Positions 30,445 to 40,970 of a DNA stretch of 64,000 nt are shown in pieces (within the stretch, counting starts at the first letter, position 1; every line of letters begins with the position of its first letter). A program made the translations under genes and the position numbers. Origin of the DNA: Tridacna crocea. Lineage: Eukaryota > Mollusca > Bivalvia > Cardiida > Cardiidae. Below the pieces are notes generated by a model, which did not search any database, was not told the origin of the DNA, and saw only the letters and a list, made by a program, of their open reading frames with translations. The DNA lies in contig OX031064.1 of the NCBI GenBank assembly GCA_943736015.1, positions 34,709,361 through 34,773,360 of the forward strand, in the 5' to 3' direction.

Positions 30445-31250
30445 ATAGGGGGATGGGGGAAAAGAGAGAAAGTCAGCTAGTTTTCATTGTTTAGGACTTT
30501 AAAAGTATGTACTCGCTTGGTGTTGCAATAAGTGCTCAAAAGCGACCGTATTTTTTACCATCATGCATAATCTATAATCCATCCCAAATGTTGGTTTTAA
30601 ACAGCTGCTGAAAAATATGCTGATGTGATGTTTGGAATTTCACACCAAAAACGTCCGAACCGTACCTTTCGGTATTCCACGAAGGTCGCCGGGGCTACAA
30701 ATCTTCAAAAAAACCTTTAAAGCACATTGCCTTATGAACCAGGCTAACGATTTCTTATTTTAAAATGTCACACAAAATACTCCTTTGGAGACCCACCGCC
30801 ATGATATGACCTTAGCTGTTAAAGTGGCGTTGAACCCCAATACAACCAATCCTTTAGAGAGAGACCCAGCCCCAACATTGCTCATATGGCTTTTCCACCT
30901 TGGCCGTCAGAGCTAAGAAGAAAGACCTCAAAAGCGACATTAGGTAACGTCAATGTTTCAGATTAGAACGCGGATGGTTAGTAAAGACTGAAATCTCGTC
31001 ACTGGACAGAACTCCAAATCAAATACAAAGCACACTTCCGGTCTTACACTGTGTATACGGTCTTTGCTTAATTTGTAAAGTTTGAAAAAAACTGACAATA
31101 TAGTACTTTATTGTAGCAAGTTTAGATTGAAGGTCAAGACGTTAAACTCTCCTGTGAAAACTTCTATAACGTAATTTTCCTGATATTAGCGCACTTCAAC
31201 GTGAATAAGGCTCATCTCAGACCACATCTTTTGTATGCAGGTAGATCTAC
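30442..31250. other. No gene supported; SINE-tail-like piece
   Basis: A possible acceptor at 30602 opens 37 codons (AEKYADVMFGISHQ…) that I do not recognise. 30790-30850 (CCTTAGCTGTTAAAGTGGCG) looks like a mollusc SINE tail. Confidence 0.3.
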
Positions 31251-31251
31251 A

Positions 31252-31733
31252 TATGTGACCCGTCATGCTAATAGGGACCTTCTGGGAAATGCGAAAGGTG
31301 TCGACCCTGGTCAGACTGCTCGAATGCGCAAGCTGACCAGGGTCGAAACTTGTCGCTTTTATGATATTTTCAGCATGACATTCCACTTTACTATACCATG
31401 ATTTTTGAATTATCAACTTAACCCATTACCACTCAATCCCTACTTTTGACGCCCTTGAGAAAGAATCCTATAGAAAACATTATGGGAAAAGGAGAAAATG
31501 CTGGTAACCAGCATTTTCTCCTTTTCCTACAATGTTTTCTACCCTTCACAAAACAAATTTCAAATTTTCAGTCACTTTTATTTTGTCGTCTGCAAATGCT
31601 TTCTATTTGGACAAGCCTAAAGCATTGTCATTTAGTAATGAGTTAAATTAACCTGCACTATCTTTGATCTGTTTACATCTAGTTGATGTATGGAATTCGC
31701 AGATAGTACCTTTTCGTGAGACGGGTCGCGTAT
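31252..31733. mobile_element. H8 element (TATGTGACCC ends) interrupted by H1
   Basis: Inverted ends TATGTGACCCGTCATG and …ACGGGTCGCGTA; internal GACCAGGGTCGA inverted pair. 31418-31646 is inserted; the uninterrupted relative is at 62933-63186. Confidence 0.85.
31418..31646 (+). mobile_element. H1, full copy inside H8 (filled site)
   Basis: Flanks are ATTATCAAC-TTAA and TTAA-ATTAACCTGCACTATC. The empty site at 63089-63115 reads ATTATCAAC-TTAA-ACTGACCTGCACTATC, so insertion duplicated TTAA only. Confidence 0.95.
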
Positions 31734-31743
31734 TCTTTAATCT

Positions 31744-31972
31744 TTAACCCTTTCCCAAACGACAAACTTTTGGACTAGATCAAATTGAAAGCATTTGCAG
31801 ACGACAATTTAACTCTTGCTGAAAATATGATTTCCGTCTATGATAGGATAGAAAACATTGTGGGAAAAGGAGAAAATGCTGGTTACCAGCATTTTCTCCT
31901 TTTCCCACAATGTTTTCAAAAGGCTAATATTCCAGACCCGTAAAAACCAGGGATTGTTTGGGAAAGGGTTAA
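31744..31972 (-). mobile_element. H1, full copy, reverse
   Basis: Nearly identical to 755-982, including the TCCAGACCCGTAAAAACC side; perfect palindrome. Confidence 0.93.
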
Positions 31973-32500
31973 TTCGATAGATTAAAGAACGCTTTCAGTG
32001 AACCTTAACCTCAAGCTCTCTACATGTTTTGTTTTCGAATAGACTTATGTTTGACACAATATTCATATCCGTTTTCAATATAAACGTGTGTAATTCGGAG
32101 TTCAAATTCCTGGTAAGGTTAAATGGTTGTGGAGAAATAGTGAGATACGATTAATTATGCAAGATCGAGGTTATGTAAATATTTCAATATCCGTTTTTGT
32201 AAGTTATGATACATGCAGTGGTTTATTTTGTTTTAATTTGTTTTATCACCCATTATTAATTGACGTCAAAATCCTAATTACTGAAAACGAAAGGCATAAA
32301 AATAAAAATTAGCCGGATTATAATGACGTTTACTATTTGTCTTTTTTTTATTTACGTATATTTGCTTATCTTTTTTTTTTTCAATTTAAATAAATACATT
32401 TTGATAATGAATCTACTCTTAACTCTGTTGAATCAATATAAAATTCAGTATATTAAATTCTGAAGAATACTCTTTTATTGTTAAAAGAAAATTGTTTCAG
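31973..32500. other. AT-rich, no gene seen
   Basis: No recognised repeat or exon. Confidence 0.3.
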
Positions 32501-33440
32501 TCTGATTCGAGTCCATGAAATTTGCTAAGAATGTTCGTCTTGATGGTATCTCAGACAAACTTGAAATTAGGTAACTTCTCTCGAAAAGTAGGTCACTGGG
32601 GTATCTTTAAAGTAATAAAAAATATGCATGTAATCTAGAGGCCATTTAGTCTGATTCTCGTGACACTTTTGTCTTGGATAGTATCTGAAATGGAATTACG
32701 CCAGGTTTAAACGTAGAAGAAGTTAATCTGGTCAAATCTTAAAAAGATTAAAAAAAGACGCCGCATTTACAGTTCAATATTGGAGAAAGTTTGCTTCAAT
32801 ATTTTGTTTAGATGATGTCTTGGACAAGTTTGAAAATGAGACACGTAGGTCCTCAAAGTTAGTCACTGGGCCAAACCTTTTGGGAAAAAAACTTTGTGTG
32901 TACTCTTGAGGCCATATCTTCAGTCAAATACTCATAAAACCTGGTCAGAATGTTTGTTTTGATGATCTGTTGGATGATTTTTAAATTCGATCGTGTAGGG
33001 TCAATAAGTAAGCCACTTGGCGAAATATTATTAAAAATTCAACATATGTACAGACCAGAGGCCACATTTTCAACATGGTTCTCATGAAACATGTACAGAC
33101 TTTTTTGTCTTGCTGATATCATGGACAAAAAGTAGGTCAGTAACACTCGTGCTTTACTTCATCACAACCTGGGCTTGTATTCAGCAACCATTCTTAAGAA
33201 CGTTCTTTGTCTTATTCTCCAGAGTTTTCTACATTTGTAAGTAACACAAATTCTGATTGGCTAAACCATTCGGTTTAGCCAATCAGAAGTTGTGTTACTT
33301 ACAAATGTAGAAAACACAGGAAAATAAGACTAAGAATATTCTCAATAATGGTTGGTGAATACGGGCCCTGGATGTCTTCAACTTTAACTATCCTAGATGG
33401 CTGTACTCAGGTGAGCGCTTTAGGGCCAGTACCCTCTTGT
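32500..33440. repeat. Degenerate ~145-bp tandem repeat, split by H5
   Basis: Units with GTCTTGATGATATC…GACAAGTTTGAAAA…GTAGGTCACTGGGCCAAA. Right end ACTCAGGTGAGCGCTTTAGGG. Related to 54200-55330. Confidence 0.7.
33171..33368. mobile_element. H5 foldback element, best copy
   Basis: TCTGATTGGCTAAACCATTC/GGTTTAGCCAATCAGA centre; ends GGGCTTGTATTCAGCAACC and GGTTGGTGAATACGGGCCC. Confidence 0.88.
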
Positions 33441-33935
33441 ATTTTCAAAAGCCTTCAACGTAGGGTCGTTAAAACTCGGGATTGTTTCGTAGAGGGTTTG
33501 TTATTATTGTTTTGCAAAGACTTGCATGGGTACGTGAGAGTATTAACGTACAGAAGACCGCATCTTAAAAACAAGTAGACCGACCTTTACCTGTAACCTT
33601 TCATTTGTAGGACTGTCTCAAAATATAGGTAAAAAAAGAAGCTTTAACGAACAGAAATATAAAGTAGAGAATATAAAAAGCCGTGAGAAAAGAAAGAGTT
33701 TAAAAAGGGGAATCGCAGTTTTTCAGTATTTCTCAATGTATTCTAAACTGATTAGCTGCAAATACGACGTAACGAGCCTATGGTAGGCAAGGATTTAAAG
33801 TACGGCCACAAGGTGACGTTATTCCCCGTAGACGGCAAATCTTGCATATTTAACGTCAGAGGTGGCATAAATTTAGCTTTGCTATGACATATGTCGTTAA
33901 ATTTATTCCTGTACGTCGCTGACGTTCGTACGTTT
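33441..33935. other. No gene seen; H1 right-end scrap
   Basis: 33455-33497 (GTCGTTAAAACTCGGGATTG) resembles an H1 right end. Confidence 0.35.
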
Positions 33936-33936
33936 A

Positions 33937-34052
33937 ACTCTTAAACTTCTAGGCTGACTCGAGCACCATTTGCGGACAGTTTAGATCAAGATCAGATCGG
34001 ACAAAATGTACAGACAGATATTTGATCTACATTGCCTGAAAAAGTATCATGT
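33937..34052. repeat. H3 remnant
   Basis: TTAACTCTTAAACTTCTAGGCTG…GACAGTTTAGATCAAGATCAG…; mirror arm decayed. Confidence 0.55.
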
Positions 34053-34303
34053 AGCTCTTTACCACGCAAAGAGCCTTTGCAAACAGTCTATCCCGACTTT
34101 TAACGACCCTGAGAAAGAAAGCTTTTGAAACCATCGCGGGAAAAGGAGAAAATGCTGGTAACCAGCATTTTCTCCTTTTCCCACAATGTTTTCTACCTTT
34201 ACCAAATCGAATTCCAATTTCTGATTCACATTTGTTTTGTAGTCTGCAAATGCTTTCAATTTGGACTAGTCCAAATTTTTGTCGGTTGCTAAAGAGTTTA
34301 ATA
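34052..34303 (+). mobile_element. H1, near full, with 20-bp left insertion
   Basis: AGCTCTTTACCACGC…perfect hairpin centre…GTTGCTAAAGAGTTTAA. Confidence 0.85.
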
Positions 34304-34309
34304 GGAAAA

Positions 34310-34667
34310 TTTCGGAATTTACTATTGGCTTTAAACATCCTTTTTATTTATTCAGCACAATAAGTCTCAACAAATGAGTTCTGCTCTGTTGGAGGGAGTG
34401 GTAAATGCATCTTCGAAATGAATTGTGCCAAGCAGGCTGTCTCATAATATTGACCCATTTTGTCTGGAGCTAGCTGAGTTATGGGGAACAATAGTCTTTT
34501 GACATTCAGAAAATGTACCAGCGGAAAGAAATTTCGACCCAAGTCAGCCTGCAATGATTGGGTAGGCAGACAAATATCGAAAATTTGGCAGACGTCTAAA
34601 ATGTCAGCCAAAGAGATAGAAGAGAGGTTCACAATTGTCACAAGAGCGTTTCGATCAGTCAAAGCTA
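34310..34667. other. No exon recognised; repeat fragment
   Basis: 34490-34560 matches the ATGCAGAAAAT…CGACTTAGATCAGC repeat at 25125. An open frame here (…MSAKEIEERF…) is not recognised. Confidence 0.3.
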
Positions 34668-34738
34668 CATCTTCGCAAGCCAAGGTGACGATCACTAAGT
34701 AGATCTCACTTTGTGATTGTCACCTTGACTTGCGAAAA
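34668..34738. repeat. Mini-foldback made of H7 ends
   Basis: CATCTTCGCAAGCCAAGGTG and its near mirror CACCTTGACTTGCGAAAA with only about 30 bp between. Confidence 0.75.
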
Positions 34739-34804
34739 TAAATTTATAAAGCTATTTGAATTTAGATATGCGCTTCATTAACGCCTCCCGATATTTTGAG
34801 GCTT

Positions 34805-34885
34805 TCGTATTACAACAGAGAACTTCTGAAAACAATTTGGCCAATAGGAGAAATTGTTCGTCAACTGGCTACAATGTTTTCCACA
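34805..34885 (+). repeat. H1-like hairpin, degraded
   Basis: CTGAAAACAATTTGGCC…CTACAATGTTTTCC just upstream of a POLL exon. Confidence 0.45.
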
Positions 34886-34947
34886 TACGTACACCAATAC
34901 TTTTATTGAAACCTTGTTCATAATTAGCAGTTCTGTTTTTCTTTCAG

Positions 34948-35039
34948 GGTTTCTGACAGACGATCTTGTCACTGCAGAAGACAATGGGAACCAAAAAAAG
35001 TACCTTGGTGTGTGTAAACTGCCAGGCGAGGGGCGTCGG
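34948..35039 (+). CDS. POLL: DNA polymerase lambda, exon with FLTDDL...KYLGVCKLP (antepenultimate)
   Basis: Exon of 92 nt between a strong acceptor (TTTTTCTTTCAG, ending 34947) and donor (CGG|GTAAGC). The first two bases complete a Gly codon begun in the previous exon. It then reads 30 residues beginning [13 protein letters not shown] and ending [14 protein letters not shown]. This matches the palm segment of X-family polymerase lambda directly before the third catalytic Asp; polymerase beta has the related FITDTL...KFMGVCQLP. The GEGRR ending and ENG/DNG insert favour lambda. Its role is gap-filling synthesis in base excision repair and non-homologous end joining, in the nucleus. The preceding exon, which should hold the GDVDVLI motif with two catalytic Asp, was not found by eye. 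Confidence 0.92.
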
Positions 35040-35299
35040 GTAAGCATGAGAACTTTGCTGGAACGTAACACGATCATTTATATGCGTCAGTGTGTTCAGA
35101 TTGTGTTCAATTTGGTACACGTATGTTGACGTCACTTCTGGCCAGAAAGCCCTTTTGCCAGAGAATGGCTCATATACATGGAGAATGTCTGATTGCAAAA
35201 AGAACATGTCTTTATACAAACATCAAAATTGTCCAAATTCCGTAGCCTGGCAAAGAGACCTATACTTAATAGTGGATAGTTGAGTTGCGTTAGTGTCTC

Positions 35300-35527
35300 T
35301 TAACCCTCTACCAAACAATCCTTGGTTTTTACGACCCTGAGTTAGAAGCCTTTTGAAAACATCGTGGGAAAAGGAGAAAATGCTGGTAACCAGCATTTTC
35401 TCCTTTTCCCACGATGTTTTCAACCGCGCACGAAACAAATTTCAATTTTTGAGTTACGTTAACTTTGTCGTCTGAAAGTGCTTTCATTTGGACCAGTCTA
35501 AAATTTTGTCGTTCGGTAAAGAGTTAA
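35300..35527 (+). mobile_element. H1, full copy, in POLL intron, with covarying arms
   Basis: Left arm CATCGTGGG pairs with right arm CCCACGATG; consensus is CATTGTGGG/CCCACAATG. Confidence 0.93.
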
Positions 35528-35807
35528 AAGTTTTGATTCGTGAAAAACATGGGTATGCACGTAAATGGCGAAAGTTTTGCTTTTTTGAAAAATCTAGTTC
35601 CATCTCAGCTGGTCCTACTGCTGACAGCTGACATGACCTATGGCAAGACATGGCAGACGTCAAGCCTCGTAATGATGAAACCTAGGCTTGAAAAACTTGA
35701 ATGCGCAATTTGTCATCTGGATTTGATGGATATTCATTTAGAAATGGAAGCCGACCAAAGGACCTAATGACACACGTGCTTTACTCTATCCAGTTGCAGA
35801 TATTTTT
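35528..35807. other. POLL intron, unrecognised
   Basis: A 75-codon frame (35540-35767, + strand) is not recognised and lacks clear splice sites in phase. Confidence 0.25.
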
Positions 35808-35960
35808 AAGCCTGTAAAATGCCCTTTGGCGGGCAGTGTAGACCCAAGATCAGACTGCACAGAACTTTGGGATTCTCAGATACGTTGAGGTGATTTTTTT
35901 TGCAAGCTTGAAATGGTTTGAAATAGCAATGTTATAATTTTACTATAGGCTAGAAACGTT
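35808..35960. repeat. H3 fragment in POLL intron
   Basis: GGGCAGTGTAGACCCAAGATC…GCACAGAAC then GAAATAGCAATGTTATAATT; right arm missing. Confidence 0.6.
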
Positions 35961-36625
35961 GATTTCTGTTAATGTGTTTAAAGATTAAAAGAACACTTTT
36001 GTATCCGGTATAAAAGACAGCAGCGCTGTAATATATCAATGTGAATCCGTATCTAGAGATCACGTGATATCCGGGAGTTTGGAGAAGTGGCAGAAACGCG
36101 TGACTTTCAGAGTACAATACGATTGAATCAAAGGACTGGTAGCCCCGATAGACGCCACGTCATTCTGATGCTTTAGGAACTCTGCATGGCTCAATGTTCG
36201 AAGCTTAGGATACGTGTTATGGAAGCCTTTGTTTAGATCCTCATTTGAGGCGCCTCGATTTTTGTTGGGGTGTACATGGGCAGTACTCGTCAAAACCCTA
36301 TCCGTCATTTATTGTTAAAAGCGTTGGGATTCATATTCCATTTTATGTTCTCGCTGGTGGCATGTGGTCATTTTAAGGTTTTCTTTGCAACGGTACTACC
36401 GAGTCCAAGTCTAAGAACTAGTAAAACATGAACAACTACCTAATGAGTGAGCTGTCGTCGCTTTGAGGCTGTAAAATAGTTGAGAAAATTGTTAAAACCT
36501 CAGTCAAATAGAACAGTTTTAGGTGCTGTTTAGCCCTTAAATTGCCAAAATGACTTTTTTCATGGAGAAAGAGTAGCATAGCACTGCAGTTGTGAGGATG
36601 TTTTTGACAGATCATTTTCAAAAAA
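35961..36625. other. POLL intron, no recognised feature
   Basis: Nothing seen beyond unsupported short frames on the minus strand. Confidence 0.3.
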
Positions 36626-36627
36626 GG

Positions 36628-36718
36628 GGACAGCGTGTATCAAAGATCTGATCTTGGTCTACAGTGTCCACAAAAGAACGGCAGGATCTTTATCTACATT
36701 GTCTACTAAAGAAAATTG
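36628..36718. repeat. H3 fragments
   Basis: TCAAAGATCTGATCTTGGTC and TACAGTGTCCACAAAAG, right side repeated. Confidence 0.5.
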
Positions 36719-36783
36719 GCCTTAACGATTTTTCTTAATGATTATGAAGATTTCACAGTTCAGATATATTATTGATATTGTAG

Positions 36784-36945
36784 CACCGAAGAATTGACAT
36801 AATCGTTGTGCCATACGATGAATATGCATGCGCCCTGGTGTATTTTACGGGCTCCGCCCACTTCAACCGATCGTTGCGCCACCTGGCGAAGAAAATGGGG
36901 ATGTCATTATCTGAACATTCACTCAACAAGGATGTCGTGAGACAC
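36784..36945 (+). CDS. POLL: DNA polymerase lambda, palm/thumb exon (penultimate)
   Basis: Exactly 54 codons, phase 0 at both ends: acceptor TTGATATTGTAG, donor CAC|GTAAGT. It opens [14 protein letters not shown]. Counting from the family, this Asp is the third metal-binding catalytic residue (human Asp490). [10 protein letters not shown] follows at the spacing that puts Tyr, Phe and Asn at human 505, 506 and 513, the nucleotide-gating and minor-groove contacts. The exon ends [13 protein letters not shown]. All active-site residues expected in this stretch are intact, so the gene looks functional. Joined to the exon at 34948-35039 it restores the GRR-HRR junction typical of the family. The intervening intron is 1,744 bp and contains an H1 element. 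Confidence 0.95.
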
Positions 36946-37154
36946 GTAAGTATCACATCTGCTAGTAACTTGGCCTAACTCTCATTTGCTCAAGGTAACT
37001 GTATATACATATGTTGACAAACATTGTCAGTATTTTCAATTTTGAAAACAAAATTACTCCCCCTATCTGAAGTTCTGTTAAATGTAAGTGGCTATTAAGT
37101 AGTAACAGCCATTGGAGCGATTCAGAATCCCATGTGTAATGTTCATTGATAGTC

Positions 37155-37370
37155 CGGTCTTTCATAGCTCAGTGATGAAGTTGGGAACTCGTACCTTTGA
37201 GGTCCCTGGTTCGAGCCACCAATGAAGCACTGGGCTTTTCGTGGTAGTGTGCTTGGACAAGAAACTTCAGAGCCCTAGGGCTGGGGAAACCCAGGACACC
37301 GTAAATATGTGAACTGTCGAGGTAACGTCGAAAGTTGTCTGAGACTCCAATCACTAAATTCAACAATGAC
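37155..37370 (+). mobile_element. tRNA-derived SINE in POLL intron
   Basis: A box TAGCTCAGTGATGAAG, B box GGTTCGAGCC; body GGGCTTTTCGTGGTAGTGTG…GAACTGTCGAGGT parallels the SINE at 7144. Confidence 0.8.
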
Positions 37371-37379
37371 AGACCCAAT

Positions 37380-38260
37380 ACAGCTAGTAAAGTGATTCAA
37401 CCCCATAACATAATTATGGTGGTCTTTTACATACTGACTGGTTCCATGATTGTAGTCTGTCACTGGATTTGTTGCGTGTTTGGACATGGACCTACGAGAC
37501 TTGGATTGAAAGTTGTTGTGTTGAGCACTTGGGACTATGTCTCATGTATTCTACCAATGTTGCTTCGGTTATTTGTGATCGAATCACACATTAAAAAAAA
37601 AAAAACTTTGCCGTTACTGAACAACGAAGATGAGGAGTGTATCGAAGTGAGGCTGTCTGTATCTTTGTTAAACCGCAGGCATAATTTTCTATCATCTTTT
37701 CGCTATACATTTTTAATCGTCTTTCATAATACAGTTTCAACACATTTGGCTGGAAGTGTGAAGGAAGCCTTCTTACAATGTGTACCGAATTTTATTAAAA
37801 TTTTTGGACTGTCACAGGCGCTATATGGTCCTTTTTAATTTTTTTTTCATTATCCATCTCCATGGCTTCCGCTGGTCGGTCGGTAGTTATGGGCCTACGA
37901 CATTTCTCTTTTAAAAGTTCTCAGTAAAAGCTAGGGGTAATGTTAGCGATCTCAATTTGTTCTATTAGTTCCAGGACCAGTCGTCTGACCTATTTAATAC
38001 GGACGCTTATGCATCAAACTTTGTCCAGTTAGTCTTGTGTGTTTAGCACCCTTGGAAAAGAGGCATTTTAAAATCTAAAAGTATTGTACGAAAGAGGATC
38101 AAATAATGATAACCAGCATTTTTTCCATTTACTCGCAATGTTTTCTACCCTTTTTAAGTCAGCATTTATCGTTTGAGCCACATTTATTTGTCGTCTGACA
38201 AGCTTTAAAAATGTCTTCTGTCGTTTGGTAAAGATTTACCTCCATGGATACAAAATAACT
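37380..38260. other. POLL intron, unrecognised; H1 remnant near 38050-38240
   Basis: The 167-codon frame at 37335-37838 starts inside the SINE and crosses an A12 run. 38100-38240 has AACCAGCATTTTTTCC… and TCGTTTGGTAAAG. Confidence 0.4.
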
Positions 38261-38263
38261 TCT

Positions 38264-38392
38264 ATATGGCCTACAACACGCGAAAAGGGGAAGCAGTAAA
38301 GTGTCCTCTCGGATCAGCCTGCGCGGATTGCGCAGGCTGATCCGAGAGGACACTTTAAGCTAATGTCCAAATACCCATTGTTGCATGTTGAA
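38264..38392. mobile_element. Short H2 with a single palindrome
   Basis: TGTCCTCTCGGATCAGCC and its exact mirror GGCTGATCCGAGAGGACA: the CCTCTCGG variant is present in both arms. Confidence 0.8.
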
Positions 38393-38533
38393 GGCAATAT
38401 ATTATCGGCAGAAAGTAAAGCCTATAAAAAATAAGAAAATAAAAAGATTCAATCGAGTACGTTTGACATCTTGTATATTCTATATGACCCAACGTAAACT
38501 AAATCGGAGGACTTATATAGAGATATAGATCTA

Positions 38534-38765
38534 GTGCTGTCCGTCCGTCCTTCCGTCCTTCCGCCCGTCCCTCCGTCCCTCGGTCCGTCCGGGAGAATAT
38601 CTCCAGTACCATCGGACGGAATTTTGTGAAACTTTTATACATGTATGTACAATAACCCATTCCGCCGAGACATTTTTTTATTCAATGAAAAATGGCCTAC
38701 TGGGAACGAATTAAGTTATGCCGTCAAGTAAATTTTTCGGCGGGGGATATCATTTCAACGAAATT
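38534..38765. repeat. (TCCG)n plus attached repeat body
   Basis: CCGTCCGTCCTTCCG tract followed by ATATCTCCAGTACCATCGG…GTGAAACTTTTATACATG. Confidence 0.65.
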
Positions 38766-39043
38766 GCTTGTTTCAGTTTTGGTTCAATGACGTCATCAAG
38801 GATGTAAGGCAGACAAAAATACGTTTGTGCGATTTGAAAAACAGCGTGTCTGTATGAAAATAAACATGGCAGGTGTAATGACATATAGAGTACAGTAAGA
38901 TGCAGAGAATTTAGGTTTATTAATTACAGACGCTCACGGTGAGGGGTGCAAATATAGCTTTATTAATTAGGACTGTTTGTGCGAATTGTAGTTTCAAGTC
39001 ATCGTGAAAAACCATCCCTAATGACAGACTGAGTGACATGGGG

Positions 39044-39046
<3 letters not shown>

Positions 39047-39076
<30 letters not shown>
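39047..39076. repeat. (GA)n microsatellite
   Basis: About 14 units. Confidence 0.9.
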
Positions 39077-39081
<5 letters not shown>

Positions 39082-39167
39082 AGAAGATAACACAATTTAC
39101 TATGGAAGTCATAAAGTCTACCAGAACTCCAGATAAGAGGGAGTAATGGTATTCTTAATCCATCATT

Positions 39168-39251
39168 TCTGTTCCAAATCCTATGTTGTGGGTACTCATT
39201 AGAATCGTCTCATCGAGACGATTCTAATGAGTACCCATAACATAGGATTTA
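39168..39251. repeat. Near-perfect palindrome
   Basis: AAATCCTATGTTGTGGGTAC…GAATCGTCTC mirrored around ATCGAGAC. Confidence 0.85.
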
Positions 39252-39259
39252 GTGGAAGA

Positions 39260-39900
39260 TAAATATTATTTTCGATTGTGAAACCAAATTCGCTCCCTCT
39301 ATCTGGAGCTCTGGTCTACTCTATGGCTTTGTGAAAAGTGACTTGACATTCTAGAAGTACTGGGGACAGGACTAGGAAAAAACCAACCGCTGTTGTCTAA
39401 AAGTTATTTGGCAACTTCTAAGAGCAGAGAAGTTTCAGCTTAAGCCAACGGGTTCCATCCTATTTAAGCCAGTAAATGGTGTCAGCATCAACAACTATCT
39501 AAGTGTTTTTGTATACAGTATCGGCGTTAACTGCACATCTGTCATTTTGACACCACGGGCTCGACCTGTACATGCTGACGTGCCTCTTACAGATTACAGG
39601 ACATAATTAATAACTGTACTATACTGCGAGCTATTCGGCCAGCGTGACTTTTGACGCACGTTGTACTATTTATACTTCTTTATATATAAATATATATAAA
39701 AAAAAGACAATAGCAAACAATCTTGACCAATATAAGACTTCAAAAACTTTTGGGTCTTATCCAATAATTATGACAGTGTATGTGAAGACAGTTGCTTATT
39801 TCACGTAGAATATCACCGAAAAAAGTATTTTAACTCCCTTCAAATATTTACCCTATGTGACCGTAATTTGTTCTGATCTTTTCTTCATAACATATTAAAG
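39260..39900. other. POLL intron, no recognised feature
   Basis: AT-rich; nothing seen. Confidence 0.3.
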
Positions 39901-39902
39901 TG

Positions 39903-40162
39903 GCTTGCATCACACGAAAAGGTACATTCGAGCATTTGCGCAAAGTGTCGTCTCCGATCAGCCTGGACAGCCCGCGCAGGCTAATCCGAGACGACACATT
40001 GCGTCAACATAAGATTTTCTGTTACATTAGATTAGCGTGAAACAGAAAATCACACACAGTCGCAAAGTGTCGTCTCGGATCAGACTGTGCGGACTGCGCA
40101 GGCTGATCAGATACACGACACTTTACGCAGATGTTCGAATGTCCCTTTTTGGCGTGTTGCAT
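39903..40162. mobile_element. H2 element, full length
   Basis: GCATCACACGAAAAGGTACATTC to GAATGTCCCTTTTTGGCGTG; both palindromes recognisable. Confidence 0.82.
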
Positions 40163-40209
40163 GCTATCTGAGGATCACTCTGGCTAAATGCGGGGTTATT
40201 GAATCACCC

Positions 40210-40770
40210 TGATGCGTTATACCCAGCAAGTCTATTCGGAATACCTCGGTCAATTCTACGAATCAAGCCTCGGATGTATGCCGACGGACTACTTCCGAAG
40301 GAACAACAGCACCCCCATAACAACAAATACAATGACGTCATTATCGCGTAAACATTCGGAAAATCTCGGCCAATCTTTCGATCCAGCCCAATTTTTCAAG
40401 TGCGTAATCACTGCAAGTCCTACATGCAGCCATTTATGCTGCTATAGTTAGACTTACCGTCATTCTACAGGATTTTTTGTCATTCGAAACGGTTACTAGT
40501 TGACGTCATTTGGAACATTCCCGGGAACTATGTAGTGGGGAGTATATGCCGAATAACCGCTTCCGGCGATGCATGTCAAGTTTTTTAACATATTATTCCG
40601 TCGGCATACATCCAAGGCTGGATCGAAAGATTGGCCGAGGTGTTCCGAATGCCAGCAAGTCATAATTATGGATCCATAACAACGGACTAAGTCATTAAGT
40701 AGATTGCTCCTTGGACATGCAGAAAATTTACAAGTAACATAAAGTATCAGCGGACTGCGCATTCTCATCT
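40210..40770. repeat. Long inverted-repeat element with ATTCGGAA(T/C)ACCTCGG arms
   Basis: 40225-40297 (CAGCAAGTCTATTCGGAATA…GGATGTATGCCGACGG) matches the reverse complement of 40598-40668. It lies just before the last POLL exon. Confidence 0.75.
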
Positions 40771-40862
40771 AGACCGATGCATTAAAGCTCTTTCTTTCAC
40801 AGAGGATGACGCATATACCCTACCATTATGTAATATTCGGTTGAATTTTTTTTATTTTTCAG

Positions 40863-40970
40863 GGCACGGAGAAAGTGTATGAGGGGACACCCGTCCCTAC
40901 CCCTACTGAAGAGTCGGTGTTCGTTAAACTTGGTGTACCATTTCGACCGCCTGAAGAAAGGGACCACTGA
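40863..40970 (+). CDS. POLL: DNA polymerase lambda, terminal coding exon
   Basis: Exon of 35 codons plus TGA (40968-40970). The acceptor has a long T-rich tract (TTTTTTTTATTTTTCAG) ending at 40862. It begins GTEKVYEGTPVPTPTEESVF and ends GVPFRPPEERDH-stop. This matches the thumb C-terminus of Pol lambda, where P-T-P-T-E, G-L-P-Y-R and a final E-R-D-W/H are conserved. The 3,917-bp intron before it is filled with a SINE, H2 elements and an inverted repeat. The 3' UTR begins inside an H1 element: the element's degenerate TTAA (TTTA) starts at 40971, the base after the stop. The first AATAAA downstream that I see is near 41972. Confidence 0.94.
   Translation, partial: GTEKVYEGTPVPTPTEESVFVKLGVPFRPPEERDH

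Noticed and set aside
30603..30716. 37-codon open stretch after a plausible acceptor (AEKYADVMFG…)
   Set aside because: No donor in phase, no recognised homology, next to SINE-like sequence.
24000..34940. Upstream POLL exons (GDVDVLI, GIGKRMA, BRCT)
   Set aside because: I looked for these signatures by eye on the + strand and found none. They may be missed or lie outside; a protein-to-genome alignment would settle it.
35540..35767. 75-codon ORF between POLL exons
   Set aside because: Not part of the POLL protein, which joins exactly from 35039 to 36784; no in-phase splice sites.
37335..37838. 167-codon ORF in the POLL intron
   Set aside because: It starts inside a SINE, crosses an A12 run and matches no family I recognise.
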